From the NCBI RefSeq assembly GCF_004349065.1, contig NZ_SMKZ01000043.1, forward strand, positions 1-58,226: a stretch of 58,226 nucleotides of DNA. Direction: 5' to 3'. Made by a program: the position numbers and the translations under genes. Below, piece by piece: positions 16,715 through 26,011 of this stretch. The first letter of the stretch is position 1; each line of letters begins with the position of its first letter. The DNA is from Jiangella asiatica (GTDB lineage: Bacteria > Actinomycetota > Actinomycetes > Jiangellales > Jiangellaceae). The notes beneath the pieces are model-generated. The model was not told the DNA's origin and did no database searches. It saw only the letters and a list, made by a program, of their open reading frames with translations.

Positions 16715-17701
16715 TCACGTTGGAGCCGCGGTGAACTTGTGCAGTGTGGGACGCCGTGGCGCGTGGCCTCGGAAGAACGTCACGTAGGTCTCGGCCACAT
16801 ACAGGTCGCCGGCCCCGTCGACGGCGATTCCGTGCGGCGCGAACCAGGTGTCCCGCTCGCCCTCGCCCTGGGGGGTGAACTCCGAGAGCAGCCGGCCGTC
16901 GGCGTCCCGGATCGAGATGCGGCCCGCCGGCGCCTCGGGTTCGATGGAGCGTTCGGTGCCTTCCGCCCGGTTGACCCGGCCGAGCTCGGCCACCGCATAG
17001 ACCCCGCCTGCGATCCTCAGCACGTTCGCAGGACGCCGGCAGTCGGCCCACTCGTCTAAGTAGCCGCCGGCCGGGTCGAAGACCTGCACCCGGTCGTTCT
17101 CACGGTCGGCGACGAGGATCCGGTCCGCGTCGACCAGCAGGCCGTGGGGCAAGGAGAACTCGCCAGGGCCGGAGCCGGGCTCGCCCCACGAAGCCAGCCG
17201 CAGCCCGTCGGCGGTGAACCGGTGCACGCGTGCATTGCCGTAACCGTCGGTGACGAGCAGCTCGTCCGGGCCGTCGAACGCTAGGGCGGTGGGATAGCAG
17301 AACGGCGGCCCGGCCCGGCGGACGGACGTGGAGTCACCCCGGACGTAGCCTGTGAAGTCCGGTGTGACCTCGGCCTCGATGGTCATCAGGTGAGTGCCGC
17401 CCTTGGTGTACTTGCGCACCGAGTGCGAGTAGTCGTCGACTAGGAACACCGCGTCCTCGTAGGGGCTGACCGTGAGGCCGTGCGGCCGGATGAACGCGCC
17501 CACGCCCCACCGGTCGAGCTCCCGGCCCGTGCGGTCCAGCCGCACCACCGCGGCGTCCTCGCGGCCGTACACGTACACGACTCCGTCGGTATCCACGGCC
17601 ACGTCCGCGATCTCGCGGAAGCCGAGGCCGTCTCCGACGGCGGTCCAGGCCGGGTCGCGGACGTAGTGCGGAACCCTCGGTGCGTCGGGCACTGCGCTCA
17701 T
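16715..17701 (-). CDS. NHL-repeat beta-propeller protein
   Basis: A 328-residue protein without a signal peptide. Repeated blades end in patterns such as RPHGLTVSPYEDAVFLVDD, LPHGLLVDADRILVADRENDRVQVFD and APHGIAVDGAGDLYVAET, typical of NHL propellers related to peptidyl-hydroxyglycine amidating lyase or SMP-30-type lactonases. A lactonase or lyase role would fit an acid-sugar or CoA-ester pathway, but the catalytic residues are not evident. ATG 17701 overlaps the CoA-transferase stop (ATGA). It lies 35 bp ahead of the flavoprotein. Confidence 0.78.
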   Translation of the reverse strand: MSAVPDAPRVPHYVRDPAWTAVGDGLGFREIADVAVDTDGVVYVYGREDAAVVRLDRTGRELDRWGVGAFIRPHGLTVSPYEDAVFLVDDYSHSVRKYTKGGTHLMTIEAEVTPDFTGYVRGDSTSVRRAGPPFCYPTALAFDGPDELLVTDGYGNARVHRFTADGLRLASWGEPGSGPGEFSLPHGLLVDADRILVADRENDRVQVFDPAGGYLDEWADCRRPANVLRIAGGVYAVAELGRVNRAEGTERSIEPEAPAGRISIRDADGRLLSEFTPQGEGERDTWFAPHGIAVDGAGDLYVAETYVTFFRGHAPRRPTLHKFTAAPT

Positions 17702-18882
17702 GCGATCACTCCCTGGTCTCGCCAGCGCGCGAGATCCGGTCGGTGGATGCCGAGATCGGTCAGCACTTCGTCGGTGTGCTCGCCGGGCAGTGGTGGCATT
17801 CGGGTGACCTCCGACGGCGTTCCGGACAACCGCAACGGCTGGCCGACCATCGCCACCTCGCCGATCTCCGGATGCTCGCCGGTGACGATCAGCTCGTTGT
17901 GCCGCACCTGTGGGTCGGCGGCTACCTGCGCGTAGTCGTACACGGGGGCACTGATGATGCCGTGCGCGTCGAAGATCGCCAGCCAATCGGCGGTGCTCCG
18001 GGCTGCGAGCGCGGCCTGCAGGAGGTCCGCGAGCTCTGCTTCGTGCGTGGCCCGCGCCTCGTCCGAGGTGAACCGCGGGTCCTCGGCGAGCTCCGGCCGG
18101 CCGACCGCCTCGGCCAGTTCCTTCATAGGGTTCTTCGTCTTTGCGAACACCGTCACGATCTGCAGAGCGCCGTCGGCGGTCTGGTAGGCCCGCATCAACG
18201 GGTCGAATCGCTGGACGAGCGCTTCACCGGTATTGAGGTACGTCGTCATGCCCTCGGTGTTGCCGCTGACGGCCGCGTCCAGCAGGCTAAGGTCCACGCG
18301 TTGGCCCCGCCCCGTCCGCAGCCTCGCCACCAGGGCCACGAGGACTCCCTGGGCCAGGATCATCCCGCCGAGGTAGTCCATGACGGACACCCGCGCACCC
18401 GTGGGCGGCTGCCCGGGGTCGCCGTTCGCGCTCATGAACCCGGACATCGCCTGAGCAGCACGGTCCTGTCCGCCACGGTGCGCGTATGGCCCGGTCTGTC
18501 CGTAGCCCGAGCCGGCAGCGTAGATCACGTCCGGACGGCACTCTCGCGCGCTCCGGTAGTCGATGCCGAGACGCTCCGCGACGCCGGGCCGGAAGTTCTG
18601 CACGACGACGTCGGCGCCCGCCATCAGCGCACGTGCGATCCGTCCCCCTTCCGCCGTCGTCAGATCCACGCACACGCTGCGTTTGTTCCGGTTGCGCGAG
18701 ATGTAGCGGGTGCTCATGCCGTGGTGTAGGGGGTGGCCCATGCCCTTGCCGCGACCGGGCTCGCCGCCGGGCGGCTCCACCTTCACGACATCGGCGCCGA
18801 AATCTCCGAGCACCTGCGTCGCGGCGGGGCCGAACATCCAGATCGAGAAGTCGACCACCCTGATCCCGCCGAGCGCGGTCAC
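17698..18882 (-). CDS. CaiB/BaiF family III CoA-transferase, copy 1
   Basis: A 394-residue class III CoA-transferase. It has the N-terminal GPAATQVLGDFGADVVKVE, SRNRNKRSV, NFRPGVAERLG and GGQDRAAQAMSG, where Asp140 is the expected catalytic aspartate forming the aspartyl-CoA anhydride. It starts with GTG overlapping the stop of the second copy. The family moves CoA between carboxylic acids. The equal length and aligned catalytic residue with the next gene indicate tandem duplication, and the two may form a heterodimer or use different acids. Confidence 0.9.
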   Translation of the reverse strand: MTALGGIRVVDFSIWMFGPAATQVLGDFGADVVKVEPPGGEPGRGKGMGHPLHHGMSTRYISRNRNKRSVCVDLTTAEGGRIARALMAGADVVVQNFRPGVAERLGIDYRSARECRPDVIYAAGSGYGQTGPYAHRGGQDRAAQAMSGFMSANGDPGQPPTGARVSVMDYLGGMILAQGVLVALVARLRTGRGQRVDLSLLDAAVSGNTEGMTTYLNTGEALVQRFDPLMRAYQTADGALQIVTVFAKTKNPMKELAEAVGRPELAEDPRFTSDEARATHEAELADLLQAALAARSTADWLAIFDAHGIISAPVYDYAQVAADPQVRHNELIVTGEHPEIGEVAMVGQPLRLSGTPSEVTRMPPLPGEHTDEVLTDLGIHRPDLARWRDQGVIA

Positions 18883-20063
18883 CGGACCGCTCCGGAGTCC
18901 CGCAGCTCCCGGATCCCGGCGTCGTCGAAACCGGCGGCGCGGAGGATGTCGTCGGTGTGCTCGCCGACGGTAGGTGGAAACCGGTCGATCGACGCCGGAG
19001 TCGCGCTGAGCTTGATCGGCTGCCCGACCAGCGCAGCGGTGTGCCCGGCGCCGTCGGCGACCTCCTGGATCATGTCGTTCTCCGCCACCTGCGGGTCCGC
19101 CGCCAGGTCCGCGTAGTCGTAGACGGGCGAGCAGATCACGTCGTGCTCTCGCAGTCGGGCCAGCCAGTGGCCGGTGGGGCGGGTGCGGAACGCTTCCTCG
19201 AGCAGGTCGACGAGCTCCCGCCCGTGCCGGGCCTGGTCCTGCTTCGTCGCGAATCGCTCGTCGCCGCTGAGGTCATCGATGCCGAGGATCCGGCACAGCA
19301 GCCCGAGCGGATTGTCGTCGCGCACGAAGACCATGACCAACTGCAGGAGACCGTCGGCGGTGCGGTAGATGGACATCAGCGGGTCGTGAATCTGACCCAC
19401 CGGCTCGCGTGTGTTGAGGTGGGTCGTGAACGACTCGATGTTCGAGAAGATCGCTGCGTCGAACAACGACAGGTCCACCCGTTGGCCCACACCGGTCGCG
19501 TGCCGGGCGATCAGCGCAAGCAGAATGCCTTGCACCATCACCATGCCGCCGAAGGAGTCCATGATCGACGTCCGGGCGGGGAACGGCTTCGTTCCGGGGT
19601 CGCCGTTGCCGAACACGAACCCCGACATCGCCTGCGCCACCCGGTCCTGCCCGCCGAGCGCCGCATAGGGGCCGGTCCGGCCGTATCCGGATCCGGCGAC
19701 GTAGATCACCCGAGGGTTTCGGCTCCGCAATGTCTCGTAGTCCAGACCCAGCCGCTCGGCCACGCCGGGGCGGAAATTCTGGACGACCACATCGGCGTCC
19801 TGGACGAGTCTCAGCAGTACGTCCTGCCCCGCCTCGCTGCGCAAATCGATCGCGATACTGCGTTTGTTCCGGTTGCGGGAGAGGAACCGCGTGCTGAAGC
19901 CGCGCCACCGCGGGTGCGTCTCGTTGCCTCGTCCGGGCTCCCCGGACGGCGCCTCGACCTTGATCACGTCGGCGCCGAAATCCCCCAGGACCTGCGTGCA
20001 GATCGGCCCGAACATCCAGATCGAGAGGTCGAGGACGCGGATTCCGTCGAGCGGGCGGTTCAT
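18879..20063 (-). CDS. CaiB/BaiF family III CoA-transferase, copy 2
   Basis: Also 394 residues, with the same architecture as copy 1: GPICTQVLGDFGADVIKVE, SRNRNKRSI, NFRPGVAERLG and GGQDRVAQAMSG, again with Asp at position 140. AGGAAGGAA precedes the ATG. It is the first of the pair in transcription order and follows the crotonase by 24 bp. Both copies keep all visible motifs, so neither looks decayed. It probably activates the carboxylate brought in by TctABC; the CoA donor is unknown. Confidence 0.9.
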   Translation of the reverse strand: MNRPLDGIRVLDLSIWMFGPICTQVLGDFGADVIKVEAPSGEPGRGNETHPRWRGFSTRFLSRNRNKRSIAIDLRSEAGQDVLLRLVQDADVVVQNFRPGVAERLGLDYETLRSRNPRVIYVAGSGYGRTGPYAALGGQDRVAQAMSGFVFGNGDPGTKPFPARTSIMDSFGGMVMVQGILLALIARHATGVGQRVDLSLFDAAIFSNIESFTTHLNTREPVGQIHDPLMSIYRTADGLLQLVMVFVRDDNPLGLLCRILGIDDLSGDERFATKQDQARHGRELVDLLEEAFRTRPTGHWLARLREHDVICSPVYDYADLAADPQVAENDMIQEVADGAGHTAALVGQPIKLSATPASIDRFPPTVGEHTDDILRAAGFDDAGIRELRDSGAVR

Positions 20064-20087
20064 CGTCTGTTCCTTCCTGCCATGACG

Positions 20088-20906
20088 TCAGCGGCCGGTG
20101 AACCGTGGTGGGCGCTTCTCCGCATAGGCCGCAATGCCTTCCGCCCGGTCGGCCGAGGCGTCGACGCGCCGCTTGACCGGGTCGTAGAGGTGCCATGCCA
20201 GCGGCGGGTAGTTGAGCGGCATGTCCATGCCCCGGACCGCCAACTCCTTCGCCGCCTGCACGGCCAGCGGGGCGTTTCGCGCCAACCGATCGGCGAACTC
20301 CGCAGTGGCCCCTGAGAGCTCGGTGGCCACTACGGCCCGGTTGGCCAGTCCGATCTCGTACGCCCGGCGACCGTCGATGGACTGCCCCAGCAGAAGCATC
20401 TCCATGGCCAGGTTCTGCGGCACCTTGCGCGGCAGCGTGAAGTGGCTCGACCCGGCCGGCCAGCCGCGGGTCACCTCCGGCAGTCCGAATGAGGCGTCCT
20501 CGGCGGCGACGATGAAGTCGCAGTTCAGCGCCAGCTCGAACCCGCCGCCGAGGCAGTAGCCACGGACGCTGGCGACGATCGGCTTCCACACCCCCTGAGG
20601 GAGGTCGCCGGAGTTCATGTTCGACAGATGCCCGAACGGGTCCCGCCGTCCCGCCCGGCGGCGGTCCTCATAGGAGGCGAAGTCCGCAGCGGCCGTGGCC
20701 TCCTCCTTCAGGTCCCAGCCGGCGCAGAATGCGCGGTCGCCGGCTCCCTGGACCACGATCACCCACACGTCGTCGTCGCCGTCGGCCTCGCGGACCGCTG
20801 AGACCAGCTCGGTCTGGGTCCGCGGCCGGATGGCGTTCATGACCTCAGGCCGGTCGATCGTGAGCCACAGCACGTGGCCCTCGGCCTTTCGTTGGATGTC
20901 GGTCAC
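20088..20906 (-). CDS. Enoyl-CoA hydratase/isomerase (crotonase) family
   Basis: A 272-residue crotonase. The oxyanion-hole segments (CAGWDLKEE at 61 and YCLGGGFELAL at 118) and both acidic residues of true hydratases are present (Glu124 and Glu144 in GLPEV). The GTG at 20906 is preferred because GAGAGGGG lies at the right distance. An upstream ATG at 20936 adds 10 residues but has no ribosome binding site. With both Glu kept, hydration of an enoyl-CoA is the most likely reaction. It is placed between the transporter genes and the CoA-transferases. Confidence 0.9.
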   Translation of the reverse strand: MTDIQRKAEGHVLWLTIDRPEVMNAIRPRTQTELVSAVREADGDDDVWVIVVQGAGDRAFCAGWDLKEEATAAADFASYEDRRRAGRRDPFGHLSNMNSGDLPQGVWKPIVASVRGYCLGGGFELALNCDFIVAAEDASFGLPEVTRGWPAGSSHFTLPRKVPQNLAMEMLLLGQSIDGRRAYEIGLANRAVVATELSGATAEFADRLARNAPLAVQAAKELAVRGMDMPLNYPPLAWHLYDPVKRRVDASADRAEGIAAYAEKRPPRFTGR

Positions 20907-20963
20907 CGGGGCACCCCTCTCATTCGGTTCTGTCATGTGGGTCGACGCCTGTGTTCGGGCCGG

Positions 20964-22460
20964 TCAATCCACGTCCTCCAGGACGGCGGACTTGCGTTCG
21001 GGGTTGCGGACGTACACCCACACGCCGCGCACGATGAGTACAATCGCCGCGATCATCAGGACGGCCGAGATTGGCCGGGTGAAGAAGATCGTGTACGCAC
21101 CGTGCGACGTGGCCAGGGACTGGCGCAGCGACGACTCCACCAGCTGGGCCAGGACAGCTGCCAGCACCAAAGGGGCCAATGGGATCTCGAGTTTGCGCAT
21201 GAGGTATCCGACGACGCCGAAGATGAGCATGACCCAGACGTCGAACATCGAGTTGCGGACGCTGTAGGCGCCGATGATCGAGAAGACGACGATCAGCCCG
21301 GCGAGTGCCGGGAACGGAATTTTCGCGAGCCTGGCCCAGATGCCCACTAGGGGAAGGTTGAGGATCAGCAGAACGACGTTCCCGATGTACATGCTGGCGA
21401 TCAGGGCCCACAGGATGTCGGGGTGCTCGGTGAACATCCTCGGACCCGGCTGGATGCCATAGATCATGAACGCGCCGAGCAGGACCGCCATGGTGGCACC
21501 GGACGGGATTCCCAAGGCGAACAGCGGCACGAAGCCGCCACTCACCGCCGCGTTGTTGGCCCCTTCCGCAGCCGCGACTCCGGCGATCTCGCCCTTGCCG
21601 AAGTTCTTCCCTCGCTTCGAGACCCTGCGCTCGACGTCGTAGGCGATCATCGTGCTGACGACCGGGGTGCAACCCGGCAGCAGGCCGAGGAAAAAGCCGG
21701 TGACCGACGACCGCAGGGCCGGTGCAGCCGACTCCTTGAGGTCGTGGCGCGTCGGCAGCCATCGGGTGACCGCCATCTCGTAGATCCGTTTGACGTCCTT
21801 CTCGACGTTGAACAACACCTCGCCGACGGCGAACAGGCCGATGATGATCGCGACATAGTTCAGGCCGGCAGACACCGCGTCGATCCCGAACGTCAACCGC
21901 GTGCCGCCGGAGTAGGCGTCCACGCCGATGAGCGCCACCAGCATGCCCAAGGCGGCACTGGCGACACCTTTCAGCAGCGTCCGCCCCGACAGCGTGATCA
22001 CCAGACTGAACGCCACCATCAACAGGGCGAAGTACTCGGGTGGCCCGAATTCGAGCGCCCACCGGGCGAGTGCCGGCGCGAAGACCGACAGCCCGACCAG
22101 CGAGATACTGCCGGCGACGAAGGACGATATCGCCGCCACAGCCAGCGCCGGCCCGGCGCGGCCCTTCTTGGCCAGCTCGTACCCGTCCAAGGCCGTGATG
22201 ACCGACGTCGCCTCGCCCGGGATGTTGGCCACGATGGCCGTGGTCGACCCGCCGTACATGGCGCCGTAGTAGATCGCCGCCATCATGATGATCGCGCCGG
22301 CCGGTGGGACCACCGTGGTCAAGGGGATGAGAACGGCGATCCCAGCGGTCGGGCCGATGCCCGGCAGGACGCCGATGAGCGTGCCGAGGATCGCACCGAT
22401 CACCGCGTACAGCAGGTTCTCTGGCGAGAGCGCGGCCTGGAAACCGTCCAGCAGCTCCAT
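20964..22460 (-). CDS. tctA: Tripartite tricarboxylate transporter large permease
   Basis: A 498-residue multi-span membrane protein with the TctA signatures GVLPGIGPTAGIAVLIP near residue 30, YYGAMYGGSTTAIVANIPGE near 64 and a second GLLPGCTPVVS repeat near 265. It forms the channel of a secondary tripartite carboxylate importer with TctB and the periplasm-type receptor TctC. A GGGGGG site precedes the ATG. Four bases separate it from TctB. Substrates of this family range from citrate to aromatic acids, so specificity cannot be read here. Confidence 0.95.
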   Translation of the reverse strand: MELLDGFQAALSPENLLYAVIGAILGTLIGVLPGIGPTAGIAVLIPLTTVVPPAGAIIMMAAIYYGAMYGGSTTAIVANIPGEATSVITALDGYELAKKGRAGPALAVAAISSFVAGSISLVGLSVFAPALARWALEFGPPEYFALLMVAFSLVITLSGRTLLKGVASAALGMLVALIGVDAYSGGTRLTFGIDAVSAGLNYVAIIIGLFAVGEVLFNVEKDVKRIYEMAVTRWLPTRHDLKESAAPALRSSVTGFFLGLLPGCTPVVSTMIAYDVERRVSKRGKNFGKGEIAGVAAAEGANNAAVSGGFVPLFALGIPSGATMAVLLGAFMIYGIQPGPRMFTEHPDILWALIASMYIGNVVLLILNLPLVGIWARLAKIPFPALAGLIVVFSIIGAYSVRNSMFDVWVMLIFGVVGYLMRKLEIPLAPLVLAAVLAQLVESSLRQSLATSHGAYTIFFTRPISAVLMIAAIVLIVRGVWVYVRNPERKSAVLEDVD

Positions 22461-22463
22461 GGC

Positions 22464-23009
22464 CTACCCCCCGACCAACGAGGCGATGAGGTTGTCGACC
22501 GGCCCGGCGGGCAGCTGGACGTCCAGAAGAGCGACGAACACCAGCGAGCCGGCCACGCCGGAGGCCAGCCCCCACGCCACCGCGCGCAGGATCGAACCCC
22601 GGTCCAGCGCCCATTCGACTCCGGCCACGAACACGGCTGTCGCCACCGCCATGCCGAATCCAACCAGCACCTGGGCGTAGGCGACGAAGGCCGCCGTGGC
22701 AAGACCCACCCGCCTCCAGCCCTTGGCCGTCGGCCAGTCCAGGACGCCTCCGGCCCCCTTGTACCGCAGCGCGGCGACGATCAGTCCGAGACCGCAGACG
22801 ACCAGAGCCGCGGACAGGAAGACAGGTACCGTGCGCGGGTCCAGCCGCTCGGAGAGCCCGGGCCGGCTCCTGACAGCCTGGCTCAACACCAGGGTCCCGA
22901 TGACGGCGAGCCCCGCGCCCGCGGCGATGTCCGCCGTCCGTCTGGCGATGACGTTCCGCGGCTCTGCGCTGTCGTCCGGCACGGTCTCGGCCTGGTCGTC
23001 CACGCTCAC
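22464..23009 (-). CDS. tctB: Tripartite tricarboxylate transporter small permease
   Basis: A 181-residue membrane protein with four predicted spans after a polar N-terminal tail, typical of TctB. It starts with GTG overlapping the stop of tctC. RLDPRTVPVF near residue 56 fits the semi-conserved TctB motif. It works with TctA as the membrane part of the importer. Confidence 0.9.
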   Translation of the reverse strand: MSVDDQAETVPDDSAEPRNVIARRTADIAAGAGLAVIGTLVLSQAVRSRPGLSERLDPRTVPVFLSAALVVCGLGLIVAALRYKGAGGVLDWPTAKGWRRVGLATAAFVAYAQVLVGFGMAVATAVFVAGVEWALDRGSILRAVAWGLASGVAGSLVFVALLDVQLPAGPVDNLIASLVGG

Positions 23010-23995
23010 TGCTCCAGCGCCTCTTCGACCAGCGGCGTGTAGATCGCCGTCTCCTCCGCGATCCGCTCCGCCGCATCGTCGGCGCCGAGCGTGAACGTCA
23101 ACCCCGCCTGCTCCTCGATGGCGGCCTTGACCGACTCGTCGTTCGCCGCCGCCAGCACGGCCTCCTCGAGCTTCGCGACGATCTCGTCGGGGGTGTCGGC
23201 GGCAACACCGAGGCCGCGCTCCGTGTACTGCACGAGCTCGACGCCTTGCTCTGTGAAGGTCGGCACATCCGGGTAGTAGAAGTAGCTGTCCTCGGACGAG
23301 ATCGCCAGCATGGTCCCCTCGTCCTTGTACGCGGCGAAGTCGCCGGCATCGGTGACGATGGCGTCGACCTGACCCCCCAGAAACGCCGTGATCTGCGCCG
23401 AGCCGCCTTCGAACGACACGTACTCGAACGAGGTGTCGGTCAGTTCCTGCAGCCGCAGCGTCAGCAGGTTGGAAGCGGTGAACGAGCCCGTGCCGCCGAT
23501 GGTCAGCGTGCCGGGGTTCGCCCGCGCCGCCGCCAGGAGCTCGTCGAGGCTGGTGTACGGGCTGTCCGGCGGCACGACCAGGCCCAGGGCGGAACCCTGG
23601 ACGATGGCGACGGTCTTTATGTCGTCCGCCGTGTACAGGGCGTCAGGAAGCAGCGGCTGGACGATGTTCTGCGGGAGACTGGAGACCGTGATCATGTAGC
23701 CGTCGGCCGAAGCGTCCGCGATGGCCTTCCAGCCCACCGCGCCGCCGGCACCCTCCATGTACTCGATGTTCACGTTCTGCCCAAGCAGTTCCTGCAGGAT
23801 CGGCTGCTGGAGCCGAGCCAGCCGGTCGTTGCCGCCGCCGGGAGCGAACCCGATGAGATAGGTGATCGGCTCAGCCGGCCAGTTCGAGCTGCTGATCGCA
23901 CCGTCGCCGCCGTCCGCACCCGAGTCAGTGCTGGCGCATGCGGTCAGCAACGCGCTCCCGATGAGTAAAACCGCGAGTCCTCTGATGAGTCGCAT
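23006..23995 (-). CDS. tctC: TctC solute-binding lipoprotein
   Basis: A 329-residue receptor of the tripartite tricarboxylate family. Signal peptide with lipobox LLTAC (Cys20), then an Asp/Gly linker, PITYLIGFAPGGGNDRLAR (the typical first ligand loop), GGTGSFTASN and FEGGSAQITAFLGGQVDA. AGAAAGAGGAA lies before the ATG, a strong site. A 70-bp gap to the aldo/keto reductase gene could hold an internal promoter, though none is clear. It binds the carboxylate outside the membrane and delivers it to TctAB. Confidence 0.95.
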   Translation of the reverse strand: MRLIRGLAVLLIGSALLTACASTDSGADGGDGAISSSNWPAEPITYLIGFAPGGGNDRLARLQQPILQELLGQNVNIEYMEGAGGAVGWKAIADASADGYMITVSSLPQNIVQPLLPDALYTADDIKTVAIVQGSALGLVVPPDSPYTSLDELLAAARANPGTLTIGGTGSFTASNLLTLRLQELTDTSFEYVSFEGGSAQITAFLGGQVDAIVTDAGDFAAYKDEGTMLAISSEDSYFYYPDVPTFTEQGVELVQYTERGLGVAADTPDEIVAKLEEAVLAAANDESVKAAIEEQAGLTFTLGADDAAERIAEETAIYTPLVEEALEQ

Positions 23996-24065
23996 GGTTC
24001 CTCTTTCTTCCGATGCTCGAAGCCATCGGCCGGCGGGTCGCTACGATGAGCGCCCGGCGATCCGA

Positions 24066-24878
24066 TCAATCGAAGTGGTAGGTCCCTGCGCGCCCGTCCA
24101 GCCGCACCATCTGCTCATCGGTCAGCTCGACGTGGTCGACGTCGATGTTCTGCGCGATCCGGTCGCGCGCCGACGAGCGGAAGAGGATCGACCAGGAACG
24201 CCGCAGATGCCATCGGACGATGACCTGCGCCGGTGTTGCGCCCGTCTCCGACGCCACCGCCAGCAGCACGGCATCGTCCAGTCTGGCCCGCCGGAGCGGC
24301 GTGTAGGCGCTGATCAGCACGTCACGCACAGCGAGCTCTCGGGCCACGTCGGCGTCGTACAGGAAGGGGTTCCACCGGATCTGGTTCACCACCGGCGGAA
24401 CACCTGTGGCGGTGGCGATCTGGTCGATCTGTCCGACCGCGAAGTTGCTCACTCCTATGTCCGCGACCAGCCCCGCGTCACGGAGCTGGATCATCGCCTC
24501 CCAGGACGGCACTAGCCCAGGGCCCTCCACCGGCCAGTGCATGAGCCACAGGTCGAGCCTTTCAATCTGCAGCTGCTGGAGTGTGCGCTCCAACGCTTCG
24601 CGCTCGCGGCCGATGCAACGCAGAGGCAGCTTCGACGTGAGGAACAGCTCGCCCCGCGGAACCCCGGACCGGGCCAGGGCGAGCCCGAGGTCGCCCTCGT
24701 TCTCGTACGAGGTAGCGGTGTCGAAATGCCGTATCCCGGCGTCGACGGCCCACCCGATCGCCTGCTGGCCGGACTCACCGTGCAGCTGGTATGTGCCGAA
24801 ACCGAGCAAGGGCAGACTCCGGCCGGAACTCAAAGTGGCCGTCAGCTCGGCGGCCGAGGAGGTAGGTGCCGGTGTCAT
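24066..24878 (-). CDS. Aldo/keto reductase
   Basis: A 270-residue (beta/alpha)8 NADPH-dependent oxidoreductase. The full catalytic tetrad is visible: D53, Y58 (HFDTATSYENEG), K83 (LTSKLP) and H114 (WLMHWPVEG). Its length and the GVSNF segment near 147 match the AKR5-like group. The ATG overlaps the stop of the acyl-CoA dehydrogenase gene. It could reduce a keto group of a pathway intermediate or of a toxic aldehyde; no substrate can be assigned. Confidence 0.93.
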   Translation of the reverse strand: MTPAPTSSAAELTATLSSGRSLPLLGFGTYQLHGESGQQAIGWAVDAGIRHFDTATSYENEGDLGLALARSGVPRGELFLTSKLPLRCIGREREALERTLQQLQIERLDLWLMHWPVEGPGLVPSWEAMIQLRDAGLVADIGVSNFAVGQIDQIATATGVPPVVNQIRWNPFLYDADVARELAVRDVLISAYTPLRRARLDDAVLLAVASETGATPAQVIVRWHLRRSWSILFRSSARDRIAQNIDVDHVELTDEQMVRLDGRAGTYHFD

Positions 24879-26011
24879 GGCAGTACCGCCTTGGCGATGA
24901 TGTTGCGCTGGATCTCGCTGGTTCCTTCGTACAGCGTTCCGAGAATCGCGTCTCGCACGTATCGCTCGACCGGGTGATCACGCAAGTAGCCGTGGCCACC
25001 GAGGATTTGCACCGCCTCGCGGGTCACGTCCACAGCGGTCTCCGAGGCGACCAGCTTGGCCATGGATGCCAGCCGGCCCGTCTCGGCCCGAGAGGCGCCG
25101 GCGTCGAATGCCTCTGCGCTGGCGTACACGAGCCGGCGGGCCGCCTCGGTTCGTGTCGCCATGTCTGCGAGCTTCCACCGGATGCCCTGGAACTGCGCGA
25201 TCGGCCGGCCCGACTGGTACCGCTCCCGTGCGTACTCAGCCGCATACGACATCGCCGCGACGGCACAGCCGACCGAGGCGGCCGCCACCACCGGACGGTT
25301 GCGCTGGACAGCGTCCATCGCGGCGGCGAATCCGCCATCCTGATCGCCGACCATTCGGCGGGCCGGCACCCTCAGGCCGTCGAGCCGGATATCGCAGTTG
25401 GGCACGCCGCGGGCGCCCATCATGTCGTTGACACGTTCCACCTTCCAGCCCTGGTCGGCGGTGTCGACGACGAAGGCGCCGATTCCACCTCCGCTTTCGG
25501 CCTCGCTCGTCCGCGCGAAGACCAGGGCGAAGTCGGCCTGACTCCCCCAGGAGATGAAGCTCTTCAAACCGTCGATGACCCAGTCCCCTGCGTCGCGAAC
25601 CGCACGAGTGGTCATGCGAGACGGGTCGGAGCCGGCCTCCGGCTCAGTCATGCAGATGGCGGTGAGGTGGCGGCCCGTGGCGAGGTCCGGCAGGAGCTCC
25701 GCCTTCAGTACGTCACTACCGTGCCGGGCGACTGCACCGGCCAGCGTGCCGTTCTGGTTGGCCAGCTGGGCAGCTGCCATCGAGCCTGCGGCAGCGATCT
25801 CCTCCCGGGCGATCACCGCCGACATCACGTCGCCGCCGGGGCCGCCGTATTCCACGGGCACCGGCAACTGCACGAGGCCCATGTCGGCGAAGGTGTCCAC
25901 GAGACCGGACGGGATCGCGTCGCCGCGGTCGATGGCGTCGGCAATGGGGCCGACGTGTGCGGCCGCCATGCGCCGAACTGCACCCCTGAAGTCGCTGTGC
26001 TCGGAGGACAC
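24875..26011 (-). CDS. Acyl-CoA dehydrogenase
   Basis: A 378-residue FAD enzyme and first gene of the long operon. Motifs seen are AICMTEPEAGSDPSR (about 125), WVIDGLKSFIS (about 157), GRPIAQFQGIRWKLADM, QILGGHGYLRDHPVERYVRDA and TLYEGTSEIQRNII, which includes the catalytic Glu of YEGT. It introduces a double bond alpha-beta to a CoA thioester and passes electrons to an electron-transfer flavoprotein. It starts with GTG and has GGGAAGGGA about 11 bp upstream. With the crotonase and MaoC protein it forms a beta-oxidation-like module. Confidence 0.94.
   Translation of the reverse strand: MSSEHSDFRGAVRRMAAAHVGPIADAIDRGDAIPSGLVDTFADMGLVQLPVPVEYGGPGGDVMSAVIAREEIAAAGSMAAAQLANQNGTLAGAVARHGSDVLKAELLPDLATGRHLTAICMTEPEAGSDPSRMTTRAVRDAGDWVIDGLKSFISWGSQADFALVFARTSEAESGGGIGAFVVDTADQGWKVERVNDMMGARGVPNCDIRLDGLRVPARRMVGDQDGGFAAAMDAVQRNRPVVAAASVGCAVAAMSYAAEYARERYQSGRPIAQFQGIRWKLADMATRTEAARRLVYASAEAFDAGASRAETGRLASMAKLVASETAVDVTREAVQILGGHGYLRDHPVERYVRDAILGTLYEGTSEIQRNIIAKAVLP

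Noticed and set aside
21423-23042. Forward open frame of about 540 codons antisense to tctA/tctB
   Set aside because: Highly Arg/Gly/Asp-biased composition typical of antisense frames; the minus-strand TctA and TctB signatures are unambiguous.
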